Position numbers and translations under genes: made by a program. The notes beneath the pieces were generated by a model. The model did no database searches. It had not been told where the DNA came from and was given only the letters and a program-made list of their open reading frames with translations. This document shows positions 40,870 through 50,120 of a stretch of DNA of 64,000 nt, one piece after another. This DNA is from Chlorops oryzae (taxonomy: Eukaryota > Arthropoda > Insecta > Diptera > Chloropidae): positions 69,889,077-69,953,076 of the forward strand of contig CM035806.1 in NCBI GenBank assembly GCA_020466095.1. The letters run 5' to 3'. Each line of letters opens with the position of its first letter. Position 1 is the first letter of the stretch.

Positions 40870-41337
40870 TTAGAATATTTTCCTTTTCTTAACATTTATA
40901 ACATCATCAACATAATCATTATCATTATCTTCCTCAATATCATTGGTTCTTATATTAGGTGGGGCGTAAAAAAGGTTTTCATTGAACAAATGATCATGAA
41001 CGTTAAAATCTATGAAGAGTGGTTGAGAGTTTGGAATACCTTCAACAATGTGTAAAGTATAATTTTGCATAGACCCTCTCCGAATTAGAGAAAAACTTTG
41101 ATCTTTCAATAGCTCCAAGGTTTCTTCCTTCAAATCGTTGAACATTGCCGGTAAAAATATTACTCCTTTGATAAGTTCCAATAAAATTCGTTTTCCAAAT
41201 TTTGTTTGAACTCTCACAGCCCTAACAATAGGATGCTGTTCCCCTTCTGCTAGCTGATTAATAGGGATACTTTCCTTTTTATTAAGTCTTTCGAAGTCCT
41301 TAATAGCATTCAGAGCTCTCTGACTTTGATCCGTCAT
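40870..41337 (-). CDS. Small conserved protein, OB-fold-like, at the right end of the Polinton
   Basis: 155 residues, intact. The core INQLAEGEQHPIVRAVRVQT...FGKRILLELIKGVIFLPAMF has the alternating pattern of an OB fold such as found in single-strand DNA-binding proteins; the tail is acidic and then ends in a KKRKIF nuclear-signal-like cluster. A leader intron (41344-41410, GTAAGG...TTTTTTGTAG) and the right TIR promoter (initiator A at about 41480) precede it. A replication role as ssDNA-binding protein is inferred. Confidence 0.6.
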   Translation of the reverse strand: MTDQSQRALNAIKDFERLNKKESIPINQLAEGEQHPIVRAVRVQTKFGKRILLELIKGVIFLPAMFNDLKEETLELLKDQSFSLIRRGSMQNYTLHIVEGIPNSQPLFIDFNVHDHLFNENLFYAPPNIRTNDIEEDNDNDYVDDVINVKKRKIF

Positions 41338-41463
41338 ATTTATCTACAAAAAATAAAAGGACATTATTAATTTAATTTAAAATAATTTGTTGTTTTTTTT
41401 TTTCCCTTACCTTTTTTGTATTTTTGTGCGTCGCAAGGGTACTACTATATCAATATCTGTTTG

Positions 41464-42449
41464 ACTTCACTTGTAAGACTGATAGTGTCAATAGAACAAG
41501 TTTTATTTTTATACCTTCACACTTTTCTTCAAACTTCCACACAGTTTCTCACCCACACCATACTCACACATATATGTACTAATTTTTCAAAACATTCAAT
41601 CCCAAAAATATCCCCCCGATTGCACTGAACTTGAACTTGAAAAATTTTTGAATAAACATCCAATGAGGCACGCTTCAACTTGTTCTGACTAAAAAATCAT
41701 GCCTTATCTTCATCTCAATGACTTCAGTAGCGATAAGTCAACTCCAGCTCTAACCCAATGTTTACATATTGAACTATATATGCTCTCCTACCGCACAGCT
41801 TCTCACCCACACCATACTCACACATATATGTACTAATTTTTCAAAACATTCAATGAGGCAAGCTTCAACTTGTTCTGACTAAAAAATCATGCCTTGTCTT
41901 CATCTCAATGACTTCAGTAGCGATAAGTCAACTCCAGCTCTATCCCAATGTTTACATATTGAACTATATATGCTCTCCTACCGCACAGTTTCTCACCCCC
42001 TCACCTCTTCAATGAGGCTCAATGCGAACCTTCTCATATAAACCTCCAAAAATTTCCAAAGACCTAAATGTATGTCACCTCATACAAACTTCCTAAATTT
42101 CCAAAGACCTAAATGTATGTCATCTCATATAAACCAACCAAAATTTCCAAAGACCTAAATGTATGTCATCTCATATAAACCAACCAAAATTTTCTAGATG
42201 TGCGACGTCTCATACAAACGAACAAAAATTTTCTAGATCTCAAATGTGCGACGTCTCATACAAATCAACAAAAATTTTCTAGATCTCAAATGTGCGACGT
42301 CTCATACAAATGAAAAAAATTTTCTAGATCTCAAATGTGCGACGTCTCATACAAATCAACAAAAATTTTCTAGATCTCAAATGTGCGTCTTTTTCCGATT
42401 TTCCATACAAAAAAAGTTGCACATCCAGAACGAACATATCCCCCCTACT
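41464..42449. repeat. Polinton right TIR, 986 bp
   Basis: Reverse complement of 27019-28004 with no difference noticed in the segments compared, including the tandem blocks. It carries the inward TATA/initiator promoter on the minus strand (TATA near 41513, initiator near 41480). Confidence 0.93.
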
Positions 42450-42556
42450 TTGGTTGGTGTATGAATACGAATTTTGCGTGCCAAAATAACAAATTTGCTT
42501 ATATTTTGAAAACTATAATATCTTTTGTTTGTTTTTCTGCTTGATTTGCATTAAAG

Positions 42557-43918
42557 CAGAGCCGGATTAAGGTTGCCGGGGGCCGGGGGCCAGAGAATGG
42601 TGGTGGCCTTTCTGTTAGTTGAAAGATATAGGATGAAATTTCACACAATAGCAGAAAATGTGTTTGTAGAAAGGTTATCAATTATAAGAATGAAAATATT
42701 TTTCAACGTTCACATTTTGTTTATTTAACAGTTTTCATAAAATATTTTTTTTTATTCAGCGTCTTTTCAACCAATATAAACTTTTCTCGATTTTATCCTA
42801 GCGAATTCTTCAATGAGAGTTTCAAACGATAATTTTTTTAATATGTCGCTTTTGATACTCAAAATCATCAAACTAGTCAGACAAACAGTTTTTTTGCGGT
42901 TAGTTCAAAAATAGCAGTTTTATTCTCGAATAAGAAGTGTAGTTTCCTTAAAAAAATGTTTCTGTCTCAGAAATTCGTATGATAAGAAAGGTTACTAATA
43001 GAAAAAAAATACAAGTTGTTTGTCAGAGACATGATATTTGAATTTCACTTGATCGCAGACAATTTCGGAAAACCTCACCAACAGTTGAAAACAACTTCTG
43101 GTAGGTATATGTTCATAAGTAGTGGACCATTATTCCCAGATCAGGGGAATTCTTTTTTCTCTGCTCGGTGAGGACAAATGGAACATAAATTTTTTTTGAT
43201 CTTTTTGCGCACGACCACAGAACATGTAATTCAAATTCGGTTAAAAATGTACGGAAAAAATTCCGCTCGATTTTTCGCTAACCGCAAGAATGCATTTTTC
43301 TCCGCTGTCCAACTTCAAAATCTGCTAGATCTAGCCGAAAATCTGCTGATCAGGCATCACTGCTTTTGATTGTGATCCTTCAGACTTATTTCGTTATACT
43401 TGTTTCCACCACATACATATGGCAATTTCACCACATAGAATACTTATGGCCTTATTGGAATTTTTCAAATATAGAAATATTGGAAGTAATAAAAAAGTTA
43501 TGAAGAGTTGAAAATTGCTTCGACGTATTGTCTCAGTAAGGGCGAAATGGTTAAAATAAATCGTCATAAAATCACTTATTCCGCAAAACAAATCTGCTGC
43601 TCCACGAAAAAGCGGTCAAGTGCGAGTCTGAGTAGAGCGAATATTATAAAATAAAATTGACTATGTAGCATATTTTCACTAAACGACAGATTGATTGTTA
43701 GCAAAAGTACGTTTTGTGATTGATAAAAGGGTTATTCAATTCTTAAGTCCACTGAATAACCGTATAAATAGGTGAAAATTTTAAGAGAGTAGTTACTGAA
43801 TATCTTGAAAACTATAATAAATAAAAAAAAATTAATTTGATCACTGCTGGTGGGGGCCCCCACGTGGTGGAGGCCCGGTGCCACTGGCCCCCCTGGCCCA
43901 CCCTATAATCCGGCCCTG
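42557..43918. mobile_element. hAT-type MITE C, copy 1, inside the Tc1 right repeat
   Basis: 1362 bp, ends CAGAGCCGGATTA and TAATCCGGCCCTG, with the 8-bp duplication CATTAAAG at 42549-42556 and 43919-43926. The empty site is seen in the left Tc1 repeat (around 25733). Both ends are G/C-rich, the rest AT-rich. No transposase frame is present. A second copy lies at 53901-56773. Confidence 0.9.
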
Positions 43919-44031
43919 CATTAAAGTAATGCTTTTTATGAGTTTTCATCCAAAATTCTATTTTTATGGCAGTAAAAATCAGTTTTTCACTGAAATTTTG
44001 AGGTGTATGAATACGAGTTTTGCATACTGTA

Positions 44032-45520
44032 CCTCTAAATGACCATTTGGTCCGAACAGTTTGACGGGCAGAATTTTAAATAACTCGTTGCTCGAACAAT
44101 TCTGACGACAGCTCATTACCTGTGCAGGTTCACCTTTGTCAGCGCTTTCTCGCTTTGCTTTTGTCGAATCTCTGTCAGCATTGCTGTTACCATTTTCATA
44201 CAAGCTTCTATGATGGCTGCGTGTACAGCCGAGGAGTCCACAGGGTCTCTTACCACGTCAATCGGAGATATTGTGGGTTCTGCAAAGACAATAAAAACAA
44301 AGTTTTAACTTTTTTACCTGAGTCCAACGTTCTTGGACTGGAAGCTTTTCATATTGAGGGCATTTTGCCATCATATGGTCACCACGGCATCCATAGCATC
44401 TCAAGCCATTAGACTTCGATTCATCCTTTCCAACAAGTTGCATTGGTTTCGATTTAATGTGCTTCTCATTCTTCGCCGCTATTGACGGCATAGCCGCGAC
44501 GACTCGTGCCAACTCAGTAACCCATTTGTATAAATCCCTTATGGTCATATTACCACCAGTGCTATGACGGGTCCATTCAAGTTGCTGTAAGGGCTGAAAT
44601 TTTTATACAACACTATCGATCAAAAAACAGTTCTGCAAATGATGAACACAATCCGCCGACGACAACAGCACAACAACGTTCCGTATTTTCGCGGCAAACG
44701 GCACCAACAAATCCATTTTTGTCGTAGTGATAACTGGCAATTCTCGCAGCTTCCCAAGCTGCTCACGGGCAAGTAGTTCCGGCCTACCAAACTGCATCTT
44801 CAATTCGTCGATTATGTTGGGTACGTCCCTCGGATATATTAACATCGACGCGCCCGCTTCCAGGGCAGGTCCAGTCAAACATTTGCTCAATCGAATCAAG
44901 TTCCGTTTATTGTCATAATTAAATACTGCCGTTGTTTCATGAAAATTAGCAATAAACAAAGGCCAATCTTCTATAGCGCCTGCAAACTGTGGCAAATCGT
45001 AGAGTTTGGCGGGCATATGACTCATTGGCAGAATTATGTTGTCATTACTTCTCTGAACCGGCACTTCTTCCGGGGCGATAATAACGTTCTGTGCTGACAC
45101 TGTTTCAGGGGCAATGCTTACATTCAGAATCGGCGTTGTCCCAAGGGTGACACCGGCACTCTGGAACGGCACGGTTTCATGGGCGACACTGGCATTCTGA
45201 ACTGGCACTGTTTCAAGGGCGACACTGGCATTCTGACCCGGCACCGTTTCAAGGGCGATACTGGCATTCTGAACCGGCACTGCTTCTGCAATAGTATTCT
45301 GTACATTTTCGGCCTTAAAATTGCTTTCAGAAAGCTCCTTAACTACGCCAAGTATTTCTCTTTTGATTTCCTCCATATCTCTTCTCGTATCCACTTTCAA
45401 CTGTTCCATCATGGCAGCAATCTCACTCGAAGCTCCATTTTCCTCCGGAAATGACATATTTTCAATATCTTCCTCGATCTCACATTTATCATTAATGCGT
45501 CTCAAATCATAACGCCGCAT
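44032..45520 (-). pseudogene. gag: BEL-1 Gag with 12-residue repeats, plus start of protease
   Basis: Starts MRRYDLRRINDKCEIEED at 45520. Residues about 70-150 are six or seven units of a 12-residue repeat (ETVPVQNASVAL type, 36-bp DNA period, 45070-45310). The BEL Gag core follows (LPQFAGAIEDWPLFIANF, RLSKCLTGPALEAG). All pieces stay in one frame but for two stops: TAA at 44605-44603 and TGA at 44260-44258, the latter at a place where a zinc-binding Cys is expected. Zinc knuckle residues CYGCRGDH...C and CGLLGCTRSHHRSL are visible. The frame ends at the Tc1 joint in the protease. Confidence 0.87.
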
Positions 45521-45923
45521 ATCAATTTTCGGCGATCTTATTACTTCTCCTTAATTCTGCTACTGTTCAACGTTGGCAGCAACTAATCAAATGGCTTGTT
45601 CTATTTGCTAATGCTGTTTCTTCTTCTTCTTATTGCAAACGACGTCGTTCGACAATGCACATACATAAATACGCTTGTATTCACCGCGTTTCACAAATAA
45701 CGGAAATTTCTCCAAATCTTACACACAACTTTATTCAGCAAAAACTGTTCGATTATAACTCAAATTTTTCAAAATTTTACACAAAACTTTGTTCGGCAAA
45801 AACTGTTCGACGATCAGGAAAATTCCCACAATTTTCAAACACCTTACTCGGCAACTGTTCGGATGTATGACAATTTCTCATACGAATGATCCAAAGTCGC
45901 GATATTCAAATTTCAAAAACGAA
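45521..45923 (-). other. BEL-1 leader between Gag and the 5' LTR
   Basis: No coding. Contains a degenerate direct repeat of roughly 65 bp with GCAAAAACTGTTCGA (45739 and 45797). A primer-binding site was not identified with confidence. Confidence 0.5.
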
Positions 45924-46112
45924 TGTGGCTTCACAAATCAGAACTATGTTTCTTTTAATGTTTCCATTTGTTACATTTATTATTGCTGTTGTTTGTGAAC
46001 TCAAATTTACATGGCGGTTTAAATGTTAGATGTTATGTGGATGCTTGCTGGCTGTCTGATATATAATGTTTGCTGTTTGGAAATTGTATGAATATCGCGG
46101 CAGTCCGCTATC

Positions 46113-46873
46113 CATATAGGACTATAGGTCTAACTCTTCTTCTTCCTAATCCCTGCAATGTGTTAGAGCTACGCTGCTTCAACATAGGCATATAGCATGA
46201 GGAAAAGAGAAGCATGCTATGGCAGCGAAATCTTTAGCTCTGCTCTGGTGAAATGCATTGCCACTTTTATTTTTAATTTTGGGAGATTTTCGAGTTCATT
46301 ACATATAAAATATCTACCAAACTCATAAAATAATATGAAAAGCTTGAAAAACATAAAAATAATCAAGGAATCTCAATATCAAGGAGAAATATAAATTGTT
46401 TTTTTGTCCTTCCCTGTCCACAAAACTTTTTGATCACACTTTTTCAGCAAAAATACTAATTTCTATGTACAATCAAATTCGTAGCCGTAGTCAAAAATGT
46501 ATGTCAATTTATTACAAAATGAACACATTCGTGCACATTGAGCAAAAACATATCGTAATACATTTAGTAAAGTTTCAATAATGAACTTTTCAAGCAATAT
46601 AAAAAACAGAGCCGACGCCGTGTTTCTTTTATAATTTTCTTGCAAGTGGCATCATAGTGCCACTTTGTGTCTACCCGTAATATTGTTGGTAGCTTTCTGG
46701 TGAATTTCTCGAAAGAGTTGAATTTCCTATTCCTGCTTACGGTTTTTGTTGGTAGCTTTTTGGTGAATTTCTCGAAAGAGTTGAATTTCCTATACCTGCC
46801 AAATGGTGAATTTCTTATTAGCGGCAGAGGCTTTTCAACGTCGACAGTTAGACCTACAGTGCTAACATACATG
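46113..46873. mobile_element. hAT-type MITE B, copy 2
   Basis: Starts CATATAGGACTATAGG and ends near ACATACATG. The flanks CCGCTATC and CCACTGGC look like decayed 8-bp duplications of the LTR sequence CCGCTGGC that the left LTR still has (7788-7795). 761 bp. Confidence 0.8.
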
Positions 46874-46917
46874 CCACTGGCTACCGTTCAGTTTGAGTAT
46901 TCACGCTGCACTGAGAA

Positions 46918-47644
46918 CATGTAGGACTGTAGGTCTAACTGTCGACGTCGAAAAGCCTCTGCGCAATAAGAAACTCTCATTAGCAGGGATAGGAAACTCA
47001 ACTCTTTCGAGAAATTCACCAGCTACCAACAAAACTTAAGCAGGATAGGAAATTCAACTCTTTCGAGAAATTCACCAGAATAGTTACAACAATCATACGG
47101 ATAGACACAAAGTGGCACTATGTCACTTGCGAGAAAATTATCAAAGAAACAGCGTCGCTCGTTTTGTATTGCTTGAAAAGTTCATAATTGAAACTTTACT
47201 AAATGTATTACGATATACTTTTGCTTAATGTGCACGAATGTTTTCATTTGTAATAAATTGTAATATTTTGACATACATTTTTTACTACTGCTACGAATTT
47301 GATTGTATATGAATTTAGTATTTTGCTGAAAAAGTGTGATCAAAAGTTATGTGACAGGGTAGGACTAAAAAACCATATCTATTTCTCCTTAATATTGAGT
47401 TTCCTTGATTATTTTTATGTTTTTCAAGCTTTTCATGGCATTTTATGAGTTTAGTAGATATTTTATATGTAATGTACTCGAAAATCTACCAAAATTAAAT
47501 AAAAGTGGCAATGCATTTCACACGCAGAGTTAAAGATTTCGCTGCATTGCATGCTTTCTTTCTATGCTATATCCCTATATTGAAGCAGCGTAGCTCTAAC
47601 ACATTGCAGGATTGAAGAAGAAGTTAGACCTATAGTCCTATATG
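46918..47644. mobile_element. hAT-type MITE B, copy 3, inverted
   Basis: Starts CATGTAGGACTGTAGG and ends CCTATAGTCCTATATG, with the exact 8-bp duplication ACTGAGAA at 46910-46917 and 47645-47652. It is the inverse of copy 2, so 46113-47644 can fold into a hairpin with arms of over 700 bp and a 44-bp spacer. Confidence 0.87.
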
Positions 47645-48017
47645 ACTGAGAAGCAGTCGCGCACACAAATCACTCAATTTCTGTCACTTGTATGAGTGTA
47701 TGCTCAACTACCTCTCAGCCAACTACGTTGTCGGAAATTACTCTTTCTTTACATTTTCAGTTACAGTTTGAAAGTTTCTATAATATTGACAATGACTTGA
47801 GTAAATCTAACTTTGAATATTCTGTAGGTTGTCTCAAAAAAAATGCTGTAAACTTAGATACTTAAACTAAGAATGACTTCGACTTAAAAGCTATAAACGA
47901 CCTCAACTTAAAACTAAAAGCGCCTCCACTTAGAACTAAAAACGTTCTCCGTGCGTATTTATGTGAACCGGCTCGTTTTGCATATTATAAACTGTATGAG
48001 ACTTTCATACATTTACA

Positions 48018-48478
48018 TCGCGGATGGTGGGCATGGTCAAATTGCAACCGTTAGAGGATATTTTGTCTAGTTGCGAAATACTCAATCCAAAATAGTGAAA
48101 ATAAAATTTCTGCGAATTTCGCGAATGGTGGTCATGGTCAAATTTTAACCATTTGAGGACATTTTGTCTAGCTGCGAAATACTCATTTCAAAATAGTGAA
48201 AATCAAATTTTTGCGAATTTCGCGGATGGTGGTCATGGTCAAATTTTAACCGTTAGAGGACATTTTGTCTAGTTGCGAAATACTCAATTCAAAATAGTGA
48301 AAATCAAATTTTTGCGAATTTCGCGAATGGTGGTCATGGTCAAATTTTAACCGTTAGAGGACATTTTGTCTAGCTGGGAAATCCTCAATTCAAAATAGTG
48401 AAAATAAAATTTTTGCGAATTTCGCGAAATGTGGTCATGGTCAAAATTTAACCATATGTGACGACATTATTTGGCGGC
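48018..48478. repeat. 101-bp satellite units of the Helentron-like element
   Basis: TCGCG(A/G)ATGGTGG(T/G)CATGG recurs at 48018, 48119, 48220 and 48321, with a diverged copy at about 48422. Units share CCGTTAGAGGACATTTTGTCTAG. One more unit precedes the BEL insertion (5976-6088) and further units occur at 63736-64000. Confidence 0.92.
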
Positions 48479-48809
48479 AAAATACACAATCAGAAGAAGC
48501 AACAAAAATTATTTTTGTATACAGATATAAGAATAAGAGAAAGAGTGTTTTTTTTCTAATGTGTAGGATGATGACCATAAATATAGCGATGTCGGAATTT
48601 TTGAAACTTCTGAACCACTTCCCACGACCCAAGGGTCTACGAAAAAAATTTGTATGTAGTTTTTCGGACATTTACCTGGTTTAAGTCCATGCCCAATTTC
48701 AATATGATATCTTTCATGGCTTTGGAGAAAATTACGAAAAACTAAAGTGTGACCGACAGACAGACAGACAGACAAACATGGCTAGATCGACTCCTCTTGT
48801 CACCCTGAT

Positions 48810-49502
48810 TTTTTTTTTTTTTTTAAACAGTATTCCTATTTATTGTATCACTCCTTGGATAAAAGAGTCTAACAATAAGTTTTACAATCTTAATTCTATT
48901 TTACATAATTACGTATCATTAAGCATATTTCGATCATACACTTATAATACGTAATATAATTTGTTCGCTGGCCTCGGTTTGGAAAAGCTGGGCATAAATC
49001 TGCTGGAGGTTGAGCCAATTATGCATTTATCGATTGTTATTAAATGAGGAAAACGTATGAAATGGCGGAATGCGTAAGGAATACGCCACGATCTTAACGA
49101 GTAATACGCGGCGGATTAGCTAGGATAAGCTTCTGCGATGGTGTGCGTAAACAATACGCTGGAGTGAGAAAAAGTATGGATGAATGGAATGCGTAAGGAA
49201 TACGCCACGATCTTAACGAGTAATACGCGGCAGATTAGCTAGGATAAGTTCCGGCGATGGCGTGCGTAAGGAATACGCATGAGCAGAGGAAAACGCGATA
49301 TATATTAGATAGAAAAAGCACCGATCCTTTTTGTGCAAGGACTGCACTTTTAATTCACACGTGCTGAATTGTCGGCTGGAGCCCTTTCACACTGCTGGTC
49401 GATCTTTTCTTTTTAATCTCGAAACTGTGGTCGTATTTGCGAGTCTTACTGCAAGAGGATTCACGTGATTTTGCAATTTTTGGAAATATTTCTCTTTAAT
49501 TT
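48810..49502 (-). mobile_element. Polyadenylated retroposon, 693 bp
   Basis: The minus strand ends in about 17 A (T run at 48810-48824 on the plus strand) preceded by an ATAAAT-type signal. The 12-13-bp duplication (T)TGTCACCCTGAT flanks it (48798-48809 and 49503-49514). It has no long frame but two copies of a roughly 125-bp unit with GCGTAAGGAATACGCCACGA (49069 and 49191). It looks like a non-coding LINE-mobilised RNA or a short non-autonomous LINE. Confidence 0.8.
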
Positions 49503-49686
49503 TGTCACCCTGATCAAGAATATATATATATATATGTCTATATCTATCGCGACTCCTTTGGTATGTTACATGCTCCGTGCCAAACTTAATATACCCTTTA
49601 CTTCGGAAAAGGTATAATGAACTGATTGGGGAGCTTAGCTAGAACGCACTTTTATAAAACATTATAAGACATTTGTAAGAGAATAG

Positions 49687-50120
49687 TGTGGCGGCTGCCA
49701 CGAAGATTAGAAGTGACTCTGCGCCGTAATGCGATAGATTAAACGACCAATATTCAAAAACGATATACGTTTATTTAGACTTCATTGGTTTGTTCGTTGA
49801 GTGGTTTATTCTCTAAAATAACATTGTTTAACAAATATGGCATTACAATTAAAGGGAACTTACATTGTTTCTTGCTGGAGTCTTGGCGCAAAGTGACTCT
49901 CAAATATCTGGACGCAGTCTTTTATAGACTAGAAGCTAATTCGCTTCCCGCCAATTCTCAATTAATTTTACAACTACAATTTAACTCAAATTAGATCACG
50001 CGACATAGGAATGTAAATAGACAAAACATAAAGATGACACTTCCAGCTGGTCGGTAGTGATGTGATATGAAACAGGTATCGATATCGATCTTTTATTCGT
50101 GACAGATAGTATCGCCGACA
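49687..50120 (-). repeat. BEL-2 3' LTR
   Basis: 434 bp, differs from 58493-58926 at only a few bases (for example GATATACG against CTACATACG, and GGGAAC against AGGAAC). The last codons of pol reach into it. Confidence 0.93.

Larger units (their letters stand above)
27019..42449. mobile_element. Polinton/Maverick, complete, 15,431 bp
   Basis: Starts AGTAGGGGGGATATG and ends as its complement, flanked by the 6-bp duplication TTGGTT at 27013-27018 and 42450-42455. Terminal AG/CT and a 6-bp duplication are hallmarks of Polintons. The inverted repeats are 986 bp each (27019-28004 and 41464-42449). Gene content covers polymerase B, protease, packaging ATPase, integrase, penton and major capsid protein. 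Polymerase, penton, capsid and integrase genes each carry one break, so the copy is probably not autonomous. Confidence 0.97.
25618..44029 (-). mobile_element. Tc1-like element (DD34E) that hosts the Polinton
   Basis: Ends CAGTATGCAAAACTCG and CGAGTTTTGCATACTG with TA duplications at 25616-25617 and 44030-44031. The inverted repeats are about 205 bp and repeat the motif GTATTCATACA near their outer and inner limits (25631 and 25810), as in IR/DR-type Tc1 elements. The right repeat is cut twice: by the Polinton at its inner edge and by a hAT MITE at 42557-43918. Without insertions the element would be about 1.6 kb. Confidence 0.92.
6089..48017 (-). mobile_element. BEL/Pao LTR retrotransposon 1, split by nested insertions
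   Basis: The 5-bp target duplication TCGCG at 6084-6088 and 48018-48022 flanks LTRs that begin T(G/A)TGGC and end TTACA. The coding order on the minus strand is Gag (45520-44260), protease (44203-44032 and 25615-25274), RT, RNase H and integrase (down to 8963), which is BEL/Pao order. Frames contain several stops and frameshifts, so the copy is dead. The target is the 101-bp satellite of the surrounding Helentron-like element. Confidence 0.92.
45924..48017 (-). repeat. BEL-1 5' LTR (right copy) carrying two inverted MITE B copies
   Basis: Begins TGTGGCTTCAC and ends CATTTACA before the TCGCG duplication. About 590 bp are LTR; the rest are two MITE B insertions at 46113-46873 and 46918-47644 that differ in position from the one in the left LTR. 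Confidence 0.88.
5794..49619 (+). mobile_element. Helentron-like non-autonomous element (DINE-1 type), outermost shell of the nested stack
   Basis: The 5' end reads ACAAGTAAAGAAG followed by the hairpin ATCGGCTAAGCCGAT (5812-5826), then 101-bp satellite units. The element resumes after the BEL insertion at 48018 with more satellite units. It then has a short GACA microsatellite (48752-48774) and a terminal near-hairpin TACCCTTT...AAAGGTA just before 49619. This order (short conserved 5' end, central tandem repeats, microsatellite, 3' hairpin) is the DINE-1/Helentron-like plan. A related 5' end starts at 63541. No coding belongs to it. Assignment by structure only. Confidence 0.6.
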
